Assembly (NCBI GenBank): GCA_002712305.1
Contig: PATE01000036.1
Location: 1-26,277 of the forward strand
Origin: Gemmatimonadota bacterium
GTDB lineage: Bacteria; Latescibacterota; UBA2968; UBA8231
Direction of reading: 5' to 3'
Length of the DNA stretch: 26,277 nucleotides
The position numbers and the translations under genes were made by a program. The notes beneath the pieces are model-generated. The model was given only the letters and a program-made list of their open reading frames with translations. It was not told the origin of the DNA and searched no databases. Below are positions 8,615 through 17,263 of the stretch, piece by piece; positions within the stretch are counted from its first letter, which is position 1; each line of letters starts with the position of its first letter.

Positions 8615-11600
8615 GTGGCAGGCCTACCGAGCCGTGTTCGCGTGACAGGAGTGTTGATCATGGCAGCGATCATTACAGGTTCGCCCACGGCCGCATCGGC
8701 CAAAGACGGTCCGACCTACTACACGCCCGAACGCATCGCCACGGCGCGCGAGAATCTCGAGCATTACGACTGGGCCCGAGCGGCCTTCGAACGTGTCAAA
8801 ACCGGAGATGGTTTCCGCTACTACATCGGGCCCGAGTTTGGCCCTGCCGAGATCTACGCCGAACAGAGCGACGAATTCATGTGGTTGCTGCAGCCGACCA
8901 CGAAGATCGCACGCTCCATGGAGCACGAAGCGCGCGCCATCTGTCCAGTGCACGGCACCGATGTACGCGATATCAGCCCCTGGTGTCCGTATCGGATCGA
9001 TCCGATCAATCACCCGTACAAGATTCAGTGCATGCTCGGCGGCGAATGGTATCCGAGCAACGACTACGCCGCCGGTGACATGACCTCCGGTGACTACCCG
9101 GATGACGGCAGTGGCTGCGTCATCGATGGTCGTCGCTACTACTTCCTGCGCGAATACGCCCACATGGCGTATGGATCGGCCGTCATTCCCGGGCTTCGGT
9201 CGTTGTCCCAGGCCTACGTCATCACGGGCGACGCACGCTACGGTCGCAAGGGCACGATCCTGCTGGCCCGCCTGGCGAGCGAGTATCCGAACCACGACGA
9301 CCGCACGGACCGGCTCTTCTACGCCCCCTTTCCTGATGGGCGGGATCCACACTACCGGTGGAAGACGGGCGGCATGATCACCGACCTGATCTGGGAGACG
9401 TTCTGTCTGGAGGGGGCCGTCTACGCCTACGATGGGTTGTTCAGTTATATGGATCAGGACCCAGAGATGCTGGCCTTTCTGAAGTCAAAAGGACTGTCAA
9501 TCGACACGGCCTCGGACCTGCGACAGTACATCGAGCATTATCTGGTACGCGCTGGCATGGTGGGTCTGCTGAATGGGGCGATCAAAGGCAACGAAGGGCA
9601 CCACCAGGCTGCGGCGCTCGCTTGCGCGCTGGTCCTGGATGACTACGCCACGGACTCGTCGCCGAACTCGGTGGATATGGTGGACTACACCTTTCATGGG
9701 CAGGGGCACGCAGTTCATCTACTGGTGAATGGACTGACGAGGGATGGTGGTGGGCACGAGAGCCCGAGCTACAATCGCATCAAGCTCGATCTGATACGCG
9801 TGGATCAGGCGATGGAATCGATTCGGGAACGGCGGCCGGAGCTGTTCCCCGTGGATCGATATCCGGATCTGTTCGGCGAGCCCAAGGCGAAGATGATCTT
9901 CGACTGGTTCGTGGACATCACCATGCTCGACTACTACCTGCCGTCCATCGGTGATACGGGAGGTGTTCCGGAGCTTCGACGCGTCGATCCCCAGTGGCAC
10001 TCCATGCTGACCACCCAGAATCTCTTCGCCTTCAAGCGCTACGACGATCCGCGACTCGCCCGTGCGGCGACAGGGATGGACGGCAAGCCCTTCGAAGGGG
10101 AACTGTTTGAACACTATCCTGCCGATGAGATCGCCGCCGCGCTGCAACAACCCGAATCGCATATCGATCGCGATTCCCGTGTTCTGGATGGGTATGGCAT
10201 CGGCATTCTCTCCTCGGGCGAAGGCGAGCAGAGACGGGCGCTCATGCTCAACTACAGTTCTCTCCTCGGGCATCGACAGTGTGACCACTTGTCGTTGGGA
10301 TTCGTCGCCCGGGGCGTCGACTGGATGCCGGATCTGGGATATCCCGTGTCCTGGGACTACCGCTGGCAGTGGGATTCCAACTCGATGGCGCACAACACGG
10401 TCACCGTCGATGAAACGCAACCACGGCAGGACTTCGGTGGCATGGGGCGGCTATTCGCCAGCGCCGGCGGTGTGCATGTGGTCAGCGCGAGTCACGATCC
10501 GTATCCCGTCGATCGGGTCGAGCCGGCACGAGAGCATGCAAAGCCGACGCAGCTCTTCGAACGCCACGTGGTGCTGGTGGATGTCGACGATCACCGATTC
10601 TACGCGGTGGATCTGTTCGCCGTCGATGGGGGAGAGCAGCATGATCAGAGCTGGCACGGGCCACTAGTACCCGTTGCAGCCCCCGACCTGAACTGGCGAG
10701 TGCAGGATGGGGGCACACTTGCCGGACCAGACGTGGAGCAGTTCGACACGTGGACCGATCAGTGGGGGCGTGAGCGCGATGATTTTCCGTCGTATCTAAC
10801 TAACATTCAGCGGGCGACGCTGGATAGACCGGCAGCCTGGACCTGGTCGTCCGATTTCGAAGAAGGGGACGGACTCCGACTCCACGTGGTGCCGGTGGAC
10901 GGTCCCGTGGAGGTCATCGGCGGAAGCGGCCGTTCGCCGGCTCGACCCGATGACTGGGGATTGGACTATGTGCTGGTGCGCAGGCAGGTGGAGGACGGCG
11001 CGCCATCGGTCTTCGTGAGTGTCCTGGATGCATATCAGGGTGACCCTGTCGTGAAGGGTGTGCAGGTCGTGGAGCGATCGCCACTGATCCTCGAAGTCGA
11101 GCGTGAGGGTGCGACGGATCGAATTCACCTTCAGGTTCCGACCACACCGAGCACGACCACCGCGCATCGGTCGATCGGTGTACGTGTGCACACACAGAGT
11201 GCCGATCGTGCAAGTGATGCGCAGACGACGCGCGACGTACGGGTGGGGGCGTGGGCGTCGGAAGAGACGGGGTATCTGACGGCCTCGATTCAGGCCGTCG
11301 ACTACGAGGCCCATCGTGTTGGCATTGCCGCCGGAAAACAGATGAGGGAGGCGCTGCAGATTGGCCGGACGCTGCGGCTGTACAACGACGGCCGCGCAGC
11401 GCTCTACGAGGTGACCCACGTGACAGAAGAAGAGGGCCTGCTCTGGATCGATCTCGGCGGGACCGCGTTACTGGGGAGAGGACCGGTGGGTGGTGTTGAA
11501 GACGGCCGAGTGAGCTTGAACGCCTATCTGACCTTCGCGCAGCGACGACCCGTACGTGATGATCAACTGCTGCCGGGTCCAGACTACTATGCCGGTAGCT

Positions 11601-11821
11601 GGCTCAGCGACGGAGAGCGTGCCTTTCAGGTGGCAGGCGCCTGGCAGGGCGGAGACGCCGACGACGAGCGCAATTTCGTGAAGTTCACTGAAGATGTCCC
11701 GGCGGTGGATCTACAGCATGTGTTTGCCGATCGAACGGTGTCCATCTGGCAATACGGCGTGGGAGATCGGCTGGAGATCGCCCGTGTCGAGGCGATGCTC
11801 AGCGGAGCGTCCACGGAATGA
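8615..11821 (+). CDS. Exported heparinase II/III-family polysaccharide lyase
   Basis: A 1068-residue predicted exported lyase. The GTG start at 8615 follows AGGAG with a 6 nt spacer. It gives a Sec signal peptide (arginine near the N-terminus, hydrophobic VLIMAAII, alanine-rich cleavage region TAASA, residues 1 to about 27). An (alpha/alpha) toroid follows, with NEGHHQ at 326-331 and DGGGHESPSY at 377-386. Y386 is a candidate catalytic tyrosine by analogy with heparinase II and alginate lyases. The beta-sandwich region has AHNTVTVDE, with H593 the likely second catalytic residue (PF07940 region). Family enzymes cleave uronic-acid polysaccharides by beta-elimination. It is longer than many relatives, with some 400 residues after H593, partly extra beta-rich sequence. 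No T9SS-type C-terminal domain is visible. First gene of a three-gene operon. Confidence 0.85.
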   Translation: MAGLPSRVRVTGVLIMAAIITGSPTAASAKDGPTYYTPERIATARENLEHYDWARAAFERVKTGDGFRYYIGPEFGPAEIYAEQSDEFMWLLQPTTKIARSMEHEARAICPVHGTDVRDISPWCPYRIDPINHPYKIQCMLGGEWYPSNDYAAGDMTSGDYPDDGSGCVIDGRRYYFLREYAHMAYGSAVIPGLRSLSQAYVITGDARYGRKGTILLARLASEYPNHDDRTDRLFYAPFPDGRDPHYRWKTGGMITDLIWETFCLEGAVYAYDGLFSYMDQDPEMLAFLKSKGLSIDTASDLRQYIEHYLVRAGMVGLLNGAIKGNEGHHQAAALACALVLDDYATDSSPNSVDMVDYTFHGQGHAVHLLVNGLTRDGGGHESPSYNRIKLDLIRVDQAMESIRERRPELFPVDRYPDLFGEPKAKMIFDWFVDITMLDYYLPSIGDTGGVPELRRVDPQWHSMLTTQNLFAFKRYDDPRLARAATGMDGKPFEGELFEHYPADEIAAALQQPESHIDRDSRVLDGYGIGILSSGEGEQRRALMLNYSSLLGHRQCDHLSLGFVARGVDWMPDLGYPVSWDYRWQWDSNSMAHNTVTVDETQPRQDFGGMGRLFASAGGVHVVSASHDPYPVDRVEPAREHAKPTQLFERHVVLVDVDDHRFYAVDLFAVDGGEQHDQSWHGPLVPVAAPDLNWRVQDGGTLAGPDVEQFDTWTDQWGRERDDFPSYLTNIQRATLDRPAAWTWSSDFEEGDGLRLHVVPVDGPVEVIGGSGRSPARPDDWGLDYVLVRRQVEDGAPSVFVSVLDAYQGDPVVKGVQVVERSPLILEVEREGATDRIHLQVPTTPSTTTAHRSIGVRVHTQSADRASDAQTTRDVRVGAWASEETGYLTASIQAVDYEAHRVGIAAGKQMREALQIGRTLRLYNDGRAALYEVTHVTEEEGLLWIDLGGTALLGRGPVGGVEDGRVSLNAYLTFAQRRPVRDDQLLPGPDYYAGSWLSDGERAFQVAGAWQGGDADDERNFVKFTEDVPAVDLQHVFADRTVSIWQYGVGDRLEIARVEAMLSGASTE

Positions 11822-11840
11822 CCTGACATGAGGATCTGAT

Positions 11841-13274
11841 ATGACTGACCTCGACATGATCGATCCGAAGACCCATCGCCAGCTCTTGATCGACGACGGC
11901 GCCATCGAGATTAGGGAAGGCGTGTCTCGTGTGCTCGAGAAGCCGACAAAGTGTGGTCCCATGATTCGCGGAGGGGTGCAGAGTCGGGCGACGCCTCTGT
12001 GGAATCCGGAGAAGTCGCTGTGGGAGTGGTGGTACATGGGTTCGCACACGAACTACGCCACGTCGCCAGACGGCGAAAACTGGGAGTTGCCGTCGCTGGG
12101 TCTCTACGAGTTCGAAGGCTCACGAGACAACAATATCGCCTGCGATCCGGATCAGCCGCGCATGTATCACATCGTGCGCGATGAGGCCGAGCCGGACCAG
12201 AGCCGTCGTTACAAGGCTCTGTTCGGTCACAACGGCCGGCAGTTGGGTGTGTCCCCTGATGGTTTCGACTGGACCTTGCTGGAAGAAACCATCCCCAGTC
12301 AGGACGAGTCGCAGTTCACCTACGATCCGCAGACCGGCCAGTATCTGGCCTTCGTGAAACTTGCCACCGAGTGGGGCAGGTCGGTGTGGCTGTCGAAGAG
12401 TGATGACTTCCGTTCTTTCAGCGAGCCGGAGCTGATCTTCCACGCCGATGAGGTGGACTGGGAGAACTGCCGGAAACGCGTGCGCGAAATCGTGGACAAT
12501 CCCGCCTATCTGACGCCCTTTCTCGTCGACGACGAAGACTACAAGGCTCAGATCTACAACATGGCCGTCCTGCCCTACGAAGGCCTCTACGTAGGATTCC
12601 CGACGGTGTTCAATCCGATCGGGGCGATCCCACCTCCGGCGACGAACTACACCCGTATCAATCAGATCGAGATGTCCGTTTCGCGTGATCTGCACCAGTG
12701 GGAGCGTGTGGCCGATCGAGACGTGTTCATCGGCGTCGAACCGTGGAGGGGAGACAACTACGGCACGAGCCAACTACTGCCGGCGGGGCATCCTGTCGTG
12801 CGAGACGATGGCGAGATCTGGTGTTACTACAACGCGCTGCGGCTGCCGGGAAGCCGCGAACAATATCGCGAGTTCAATCGCAACAAGGAACCGTTCAGAC
12901 TCAACGTGCAGGGCGAGGCCTTTGACGATGGGGGAGCCCTGTCGCTGGCCAAACTGCCGGCGGATCGGTTTGCGGCGCTTGCGGCAGATGAGGCCGGGCA
13001 GATTCTGTCGAAATCTTTCGACCTGAAGGGCGAAGATGTCTACATCAACGCCGATGCCACGTGGGGGAAGATCTTCGTAGAGATCGTCGATGCTCAGACG
13101 CGGCGTCCCCACGATGGTTTCTGGGTACCGGGTGAGACGCCCGAACCCTTCGTGGGCAACGAGACCAGAGCAAAGGTGCGGTGGAAACCTAAACACGATC
13201 TTGTGTTCGACAGACCCGTGCGCCTGCGCTTCTATCTGCACCAGGCACGACTGTTTTCCTTCTGGATCGAGTAA
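11841..13274 (+). CDS. Predicted beta-propeller glycosidase-like protein (GH32/GH43-like fold)
   Basis: A 477-residue protein with no signal peptide. It opens with RQLLIDDGAIEI and RVLEKP, a pattern I associate with planctomycete-type and related hypothetical proteins annotated as five-bladed-propeller glycosidases. Blade-like stretches recur: WEWWYMGSHTNYATSPDGENW, then a YDPQTGQYLAFVK turn, then MSVSRDLHQWERV. These resemble the blades of GH32/GH43/GH130-type propellers. I cannot assign the catalytic acids with confidence, so activity is inferred from fold resemblance only. The ATG at 11841 follows GAGGA with 6 nt spacing, 19 nt after the lyase stop. Context between a lyase and an enolase-superfamily enzyme suggests oligosaccharide trimming. 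Confidence 0.65.
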   Translation: MTDLDMIDPKTHRQLLIDDGAIEIREGVSRVLEKPTKCGPMIRGGVQSRATPLWNPEKSLWEWWYMGSHTNYATSPDGENWELPSLGLYEFEGSRDNNIACDPDQPRMYHIVRDEAEPDQSRRYKALFGHNGRQLGVSPDGFDWTLLEETIPSQDESQFTYDPQTGQYLAFVKLATEWGRSVWLSKSDDFRSFSEPELIFHADEVDWENCRKRVREIVDNPAYLTPFLVDDEDYKAQIYNMAVLPYEGLYVGFPTVFNPIGAIPPPATNYTRINQIEMSVSRDLHQWERVADRDVFIGVEPWRGDNYGTSQLLPAGHPVVRDDGEIWCYYNALRLPGSREQYREFNRNKEPFRLNVQGEAFDDGGALSLAKLPADRFAALAADEAGQILSKSFDLKGEDVYINADATWGKIFVEIVDAQTRRPHDGFWVPGETPEPFVGNETRAKVRWKPKHDLVFDRPVRLRFYLHQARLFSFWIE

Positions 13275-13308
13275 GAGAAATCACGACAACGCATAGAGGC
13301 TAAAAACC

Positions 13309-14490
13309 ATGTCCAGTACGATCACTTCTGTCACCGTCACCGAATTCGAATTCACCGTCGACAACATCGGCCTGGAACAGGCCGCCGCCGGTGTGGGGAA
13401 CATGGCCTACGTGAAGGGGGGGAAGTTTCCCGCGCGACGGTTTGCTGTCCGAATCTCTACGAGCGATGGTGCCACTGGAGAGTATGTGGCCCACTGGGTC
13501 GGTACCCCGGCCTCGTTCGCCCAGGTCTGCATGCTGTCGCCCTTGCTGGTTGGACGCGATGCGGATCAGCGCGAGAAGACCTACGACGATCTCAAGCGTG
13601 AACTGCGCGCCTACGACCACATGGGTCACGGCGTGCTGGACAATGCCCTGTGGGATCTGGCAGGAAAGAAGCAGGGCGTTTCGGTGGCCACCCTCCTGGG
13701 AGGGTTCAAGGACCGCCTGCCCACCTACGCCAGTACCTATCACGGACAGGAATCACCGGGCGGTCTCGATACGCCGGAGGCCTTTGCCGACTATGCACAG
13801 CAGTGCAAGGAACAGGGGTTCCACGGCTTCAAGATTCACGGTTGGAACAACGGCGACGTGGCCCGTGAGGTGCGCAATGTGCTGGGCGTGCGCGAGCGAG
13901 TCGGTGACGACTGGCGCCTGATGGTCGATCCCGCCTGCCAGCTGCGTACCTGGATGGATGCGCTTGCCGTGGGCGAGGCGTGCGACGAGGCAGGTTACTT
14001 CTGGTACGAGGACCCCTATCGCGACACCGGTGTGTCGGCCTATGGGCACCAGCGTCTGCGGGAGAAGATCAAGACACCGCTGCTGGTGAGTGAACACGTG
14101 CGGGGGCTGGAGCAGAAAGCCTCCTTTCTGCTCGGCGGCGGTTGTGACATGATTCACGCCGACCCCGAATACGACATGGGCATCACGGGCGTGATGAAGA
14201 TCGCCCACTTCTGCGAGGGCCTGGGGCTCGATTTGCAGCTCCACGCGTGTGGGCCAGCACATCGGGCATGCAATTCGGCCATTCGCAATACCCACATGTA
14301 TGAGATGGCCCTCATGTGTCCGGGCATGCCCAATATCGTTCCGCCTGTGTACACGTGTGGCTACTCCGATCAGCCGGAGGATCTCGGCAGCGACGGCTGC
14401 GTCCCCGTGCCAGATGGCCCCGGACTCGGCGTCACGTATGACTGGGATTTCATCGAGGCCCACAAGACGCAGCACGTCGTCTTCGACTAG
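13309..14490 (+). CDS. Enolase-superfamily (mandelate racemase-type) enzyme
   Basis: A 393-residue third enolase-superfamily protein. Metal ligands are D207 (in MVDPAC), E234 (in WYEDP) and E262 (in VSEHVRG). The dyad is D285 and H312 (in LQLHACGPA), 27 residues apart as in the other two copies. On the second barrel strand it carries K175-I-H177, a KxH variant of the KxK/KxH motif, so both faces of the active site may hold bases. That would allow epimerisation or dehydration. The start ATG at 13309 is preceded by AGAGG 9 nt upstream. It is the last gene of the lyase operon, 34 nt after the propeller gene. Its motifs differ from those at 601 and 3672, suggesting a separate substrate. Substrate unknown. 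Confidence 0.87.
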   Translation: MSSTITSVTVTEFEFTVDNIGLEQAAAGVGNMAYVKGGKFPARRFAVRISTSDGATGEYVAHWVGTPASFAQVCMLSPLLVGRDADQREKTYDDLKRELRAYDHMGHGVLDNALWDLAGKKQGVSVATLLGGFKDRLPTYASTYHGQESPGGLDTPEAFADYAQQCKEQGFHGFKIHGWNNGDVAREVRNVLGVRERVGDDWRLMVDPACQLRTWMDALAVGEACDEAGYFWYEDPYRDTGVSAYGHQRLREKIKTPLLVSEHVRGLEQKASFLLGGGCDMIHADPEYDMGITGVMKIAHFCEGLGLDLQLHACGPAHRACNSAIRNTHMYEMALMCPGMPNIVPPVYTCGYSDQPEDLGSDGCVPVPDGPGLGVTYDWDFIEAHKTQHVVFD

Positions 14491-14560
14491 ACATGCGCTT
14501 TTGTAGACCTGCGCCTTTGCGGATTCGTTCTGTCACAGTAAGACTGCAAGATTCGGTGGT

Positions 14561-15410
14561 CTAGCCGGCTGCTGCTTCTACTCGATAGACGTCGAAATCC
14601 ACGTTCTGAATCCGGAACTCCCGGAAGCACACGAGTGCCAGAAAGCTGTAAATACAGACACGTCGTCGTCGGGGAGAGACTCTGCATTTCCAGCGCGTGA
14701 AGACCGATCTCGAGGCTCACAAAGATTGTCGCTGCCATCCCTACCCATACCAGGGATTTCACACCGAGCTCGATCTGCCGGTCTCGGTCCTCATGGGTCT
14801 GATAGGGATCCTTGCGCTGCCCATGCATGAGTCGAGCGATCAGGGCGCCGAAGAAGACGTGGATCACGCTGATACCGACGATGTTCAGATATCCGCCAAA
14901 CCATGGGAATTCGAACTGATCGATGTACACGATGAACAGTACAAAAGCGACATAGACGAGGTCGGCCGCCCTAAAAGAGCTGGTGAGACATAGTCCATCA
15001 ACCGGCGTCGGCGTAGTTCGGCCGTTCGCGTGGAACGGGGGTCTGTCGCCCTCTTCGCGTTGAACTAGGTGAATCCCTCGCTGGTGGCGAGGATGAGGGG
15101 CAGAAACTGAAAGAGGAAGTAGAACGCGAGAACGCTTCCCGTATCCCATCCGAGTAATTCCTCGCCTCGTGATAGGATGGCCATTGCGATCAGTCCGAGC
15201 CCCATCATCAGCGCGACGTGATTCAGGATTCTGTAGGTGCGCTGGACCTTCTCTATCGCCTCAACAGAAGCCGGATACAGCCGAGGATGGGTCGCCGGCG
15301 GATAGGGTCTCGACGATGAACTTCATCCTTCCAAGGACAATGCGGGGAAATACGAAGGAGATGAGGATAATCTGGCTCAGGAAAACGATATAGAATGTCA
15401 GTTCCTGCAT
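14561..15410 (-). pseudogene. Decayed multi-pass membrane protein gene (three frameshifts plus a stop)
   Basis: Read on the reverse strand, four successive segments in alternating frames form one membrane protein of about 280 residues. Segment A starts at the ATG at 15410 (MQELTFYIVFLSQIIL). A frameshift near 15286-15293 fits a 4-nt insertion that turns GACCC-TCGG into GACCCATCCTCGG. Segment B (PRLYPASVEAIEKVQRTY onward) runs through an in-frame TAG at 15065-15067 and continues as FNAKRATDPRSTRTAELR. A second frameshift lies near 14971-14990 and leads into segment C (ADLVYVAFVLFIVYI onward). A third, near 14661-14682, leads into segment D, which ends at TAG 14561-14563. Hydrophobic runs suggest about six or seven transmembrane helices. 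The gene starts 9 nt after the GntR-type regulator, so the two formed an operon. The protein family is not recognised. Confidence 0.8.
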
Positions 15411-15419
15411 AGTGATCTC

Positions 15420-15803
15420 TCAACTTTCCCGACGATTCATTACATCGCCGAAGGCAATTCGAATCTCCGAATCCGTCACACCCGAGCCTCGGAGTTCTTC
15501 CACGGTTGCACTCAGTTTCGACACGACCAGCGTGCACAGGTCTACGGCGCTGTTGGTCTTTGCATCCGGGTGGACGAACGTTCCTCGATAACCCTTGGTT
15601 TGTATCACCGCATCGCGCTCCAGCAGGCGATAGGCCTTGGCCACCGTCTTGTTATTCAGTTGAAGGTCATTCGCCAGTTGTCGAATCGACGGAAGGGCGT
15701 CTCCTGGACTGAGTTTGTCAGTCAGAACCGCCCCCTTGATCTGCTCGATCAGCTGGGCAAACTGCGGTACTGCATCGTCGATATCGATGATGATTTCTAT
15801 CAC
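15420..15803 (-). CDS. GntR-family (YtrA-type) transcriptional regulator
   Basis: A 127-residue short GntR regulator. A winged helix-turn-helix spans about residues 10-78: a first helix, then LSPGDALPSIRQLANDL, the recognition helix NKTVAKAYRLL and the wing KGYRGTFV. The C-terminal tail of about 50 residues is a helical dimerisation segment without the ligand domain of FadR/HutC types, which fits the YtrA subfamily. The start is GTG at 15803, with a purine-rich GAGAGAAGA before it. YtrA-type regulators typically repress their own operon with membrane or ABC transporter genes. Here the partner membrane gene directly downstream is broken, so the regulator may be an orphan. It could also act on the divergent amidohydrolase. 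Confidence 0.88.
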   Translation of the reverse strand: MIEIIIDIDDAVPQFAQLIEQIKGAVLTDKLSPGDALPSIRQLANDLQLNNKTVAKAYRLLERDAVIQTKGYRGTFVHPDAKTNSAVDLCTLVVSKLSATVEELRGSGVTDSEIRIAFGDVMNRRES

Positions 15804-15905
15804 GGTCTTCTCTCGCTTGTGCCATTAGTACCCGTTGTACCCTGCGTATGAATGGCACATCGCGCTATACTAAAAGCAACCCCCATGCCCTTTTCTGGTG
15901 AAAAC
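15804..15905. promoter_or_regulatory. Divergent control region between the GntR regulator and the amidohydrolase
   Basis: This 102 bp spacer holds an 8-bp inverted repeat, GTGCCATT at 15819-15826 and AATGGCAC at 15851-15858. Between the arms, GTACCC occurs twice (AGTACCCGTTGTACCC), giving a GTAC-N5-GTAC symmetric core. A TATACT box at 15866-15871 is a possible -10 for the amidohydrolase; no good -35 at 16-18 bp was found. Symmetric GTAC-containing elements beside a GntR gene are natural operator candidates. That role is inference. Confidence 0.45.
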
Positions 15906-17207
15906 ATGACTTCAACGGTGTATCGCGCTGATCGCATCTTCGACGGAGAGCGCGTGCTCACAGAGCACGCGGTTCTCGTGGATGACAAGAGGATCGTCGA
16001 TGTCGTCCCCCTCTCCGACGTAGCGTCAGACCTTCCCGTGGAGGAACACGCCGGCTGCACACTGCTTCCCGGTCTGATCGACACGCACATGCACTTCATG
16101 GGTTGGCAGGGGGCCGTCTTCCTCGCCTACGGCGTGACCACCATTCGAGACACGGGCAATGATCTGTCTTGGATTCTGCAGTGCCGCGAGGAGTGGCGGC
16201 AGCGCGATTGGCCACGCATCATCAGTCTTGGACCGCTGCTCGATGGCACGCCGCCCAATCATGACCAGGTCGCTCGTGCCGTGTCCGACACCGATTCGGC
16301 CGTCGCCGCTGTGACAGAGACGGCCGCCGCCGGTGTGGACGGGATCAAACTCTACGCCAGCATCGCCGCCGAGTGGATCGAGCCGATGGTCGAGGCCAGC
16401 CACGCGGCAGGCCTCAAGGCCTCGATGCACTGTCTACCCCACGGCGTGCTCGTCGCCGCACGCGCCGGAATCGACGAGTTCTACCATCTCGATGGAATCC
16501 TCGCTGACGTCTGGCCCGATCGCCCACCTGGTTGGCTGAACGTGTGGGGTGATCCGGGTTTTGATCAGACCTGGGACCGCCAGCAGGAGGTGGCAGATAC
16601 GCTCGCCACCACCGAGATCGTCTCCACGCCGACGCTGGCCTACTGGGACAGTCAGTGGCGCATTCGAGTGGAGGGACCCTATCCGCAAGAGCGCCGCTAC
16701 ATGCCGGACGATCTGTTCGAATGGTCTTCTGCGACACCGGATGCAGAATTGGGAGCCATGTGGCGTCGTGCCTGGGAGGCGGCGCTTGCCTTTCAGGGTT
16801 TGCTGAATGAACGCGGTGTGCCCACGCTGGCGGGCAGTGATACACCGTGTGGTGGCATCCTGCCCGGACAGAGTCTCTGGCGGGAACTGCAACTTCTGGT
16901 CGCCACCGGGTTGAGTTCGAGACAGGCGCTGACCTGCGCGACCTCCGCCGCCGCCGACTTCCTCGACCGCCCCGAACTGGGGCGCCTGCGAGAAGGGGCA
17001 CATGCAGACCTCGTCATCGTCGGCGGAGATCCGACCGAGGCGATCCCCGACCAGCCCGACGTGAGAGTCGTCGTACGCGACGGGGTGCGCTACAACCCAG
17101 ACGAACTCCTGCGACCGGCGGACACCCTCGATTCAACATGGCGAGACGAGCCATGGGGGCGTCAGTTTGCTCAGCATGGAGAAAAGCGCCGAGCACAGGG
17201 TGACTGA
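15906..17207 (+). CDS. Amidohydrolase-family metal-dependent hydrolase (imidazolonepropionase/prolidase-like)
   Basis: A 433-residue protein starting at the ATG at 15906 (MTSTVYRADRIFDGERV). That start is preferred over in-frame ATGs at 15852 and 15885 because GGTGA lies just before it and the first strand of the composite beta domain begins there. The metal-binding HxH is H61-M-H63 in GLIDTHMHF. Other expected ligands are K148 (in DGIKLYA, a candidate carboxylated lysine), H175 (in SMHCLPHG), H194 (in FYHLDGI) and D312 (in AGSDTPCGG). This set fits the amidohydrolase superfamily (PF01979) with a binuclear centre. Members of this branch hydrolyse cyclic amides, dipeptides or related C-N bonds; the substrate here is not predictable. 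No signal peptide. It is followed after 26 nt by the Rof-like gene. Confidence 0.87.
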   Translation: MTSTVYRADRIFDGERVLTEHAVLVDDKRIVDVVPLSDVASDLPVEEHAGCTLLPGLIDTHMHFMGWQGAVFLAYGVTTIRDTGNDLSWILQCREEWRQRDWPRIISLGPLLDGTPPNHDQVARAVSDTDSAVAAVTETAAAGVDGIKLYASIAAEWIEPMVEASHAAGLKASMHCLPHGVLVAARAGIDEFYHLDGILADVWPDRPPGWLNVWGDPGFDQTWDRQQEVADTLATTEIVSTPTLAYWDSQWRIRVEGPYPQERRYMPDDLFEWSSATPDAELGAMWRRAWEAALAFQGLLNERGVPTLAGSDTPCGGILPGQSLWRELQLLVATGLSSRQALTCATSAAADFLDRPELGRLREGAHADLVIVGGDPTEAIPDQPDVRVVVRDGVRYNPDELLRPADTLDSTWRDEPWGRQFAQHGEKRRAQGD

Positions 17208-17231
17208 CGAAGGACACACGACGGAGAGGCC

Positions 17232-17263
17232 ACATGCCAGGAAGCGACATGCCAGGAAATGAC
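17232..17263 (+). repeat. 15-nt tandem duplication carrying the start codon and an AGGAA site
   Basis: Two consecutive copies of ATGCCAGGAARYGAC, starting at 17234 and 17249, differ at two positions. Each supplies an in-frame ATG and an AGGAA. The AGGAA of the first copy is correctly spaced to serve the ATG of the second. The duplication adds five residues (MPGSD before MPGND). Confidence 0.8.

Noticed and set aside
14487-15149. A 220-residue minus-strand open frame taken as a stand-alone gene.
   Set aside because: Only its middle part is membrane-protein-like. Its ends read as non-coding while neighbouring frames carry the continuing protein, so it is a fragment of the pseudogene.
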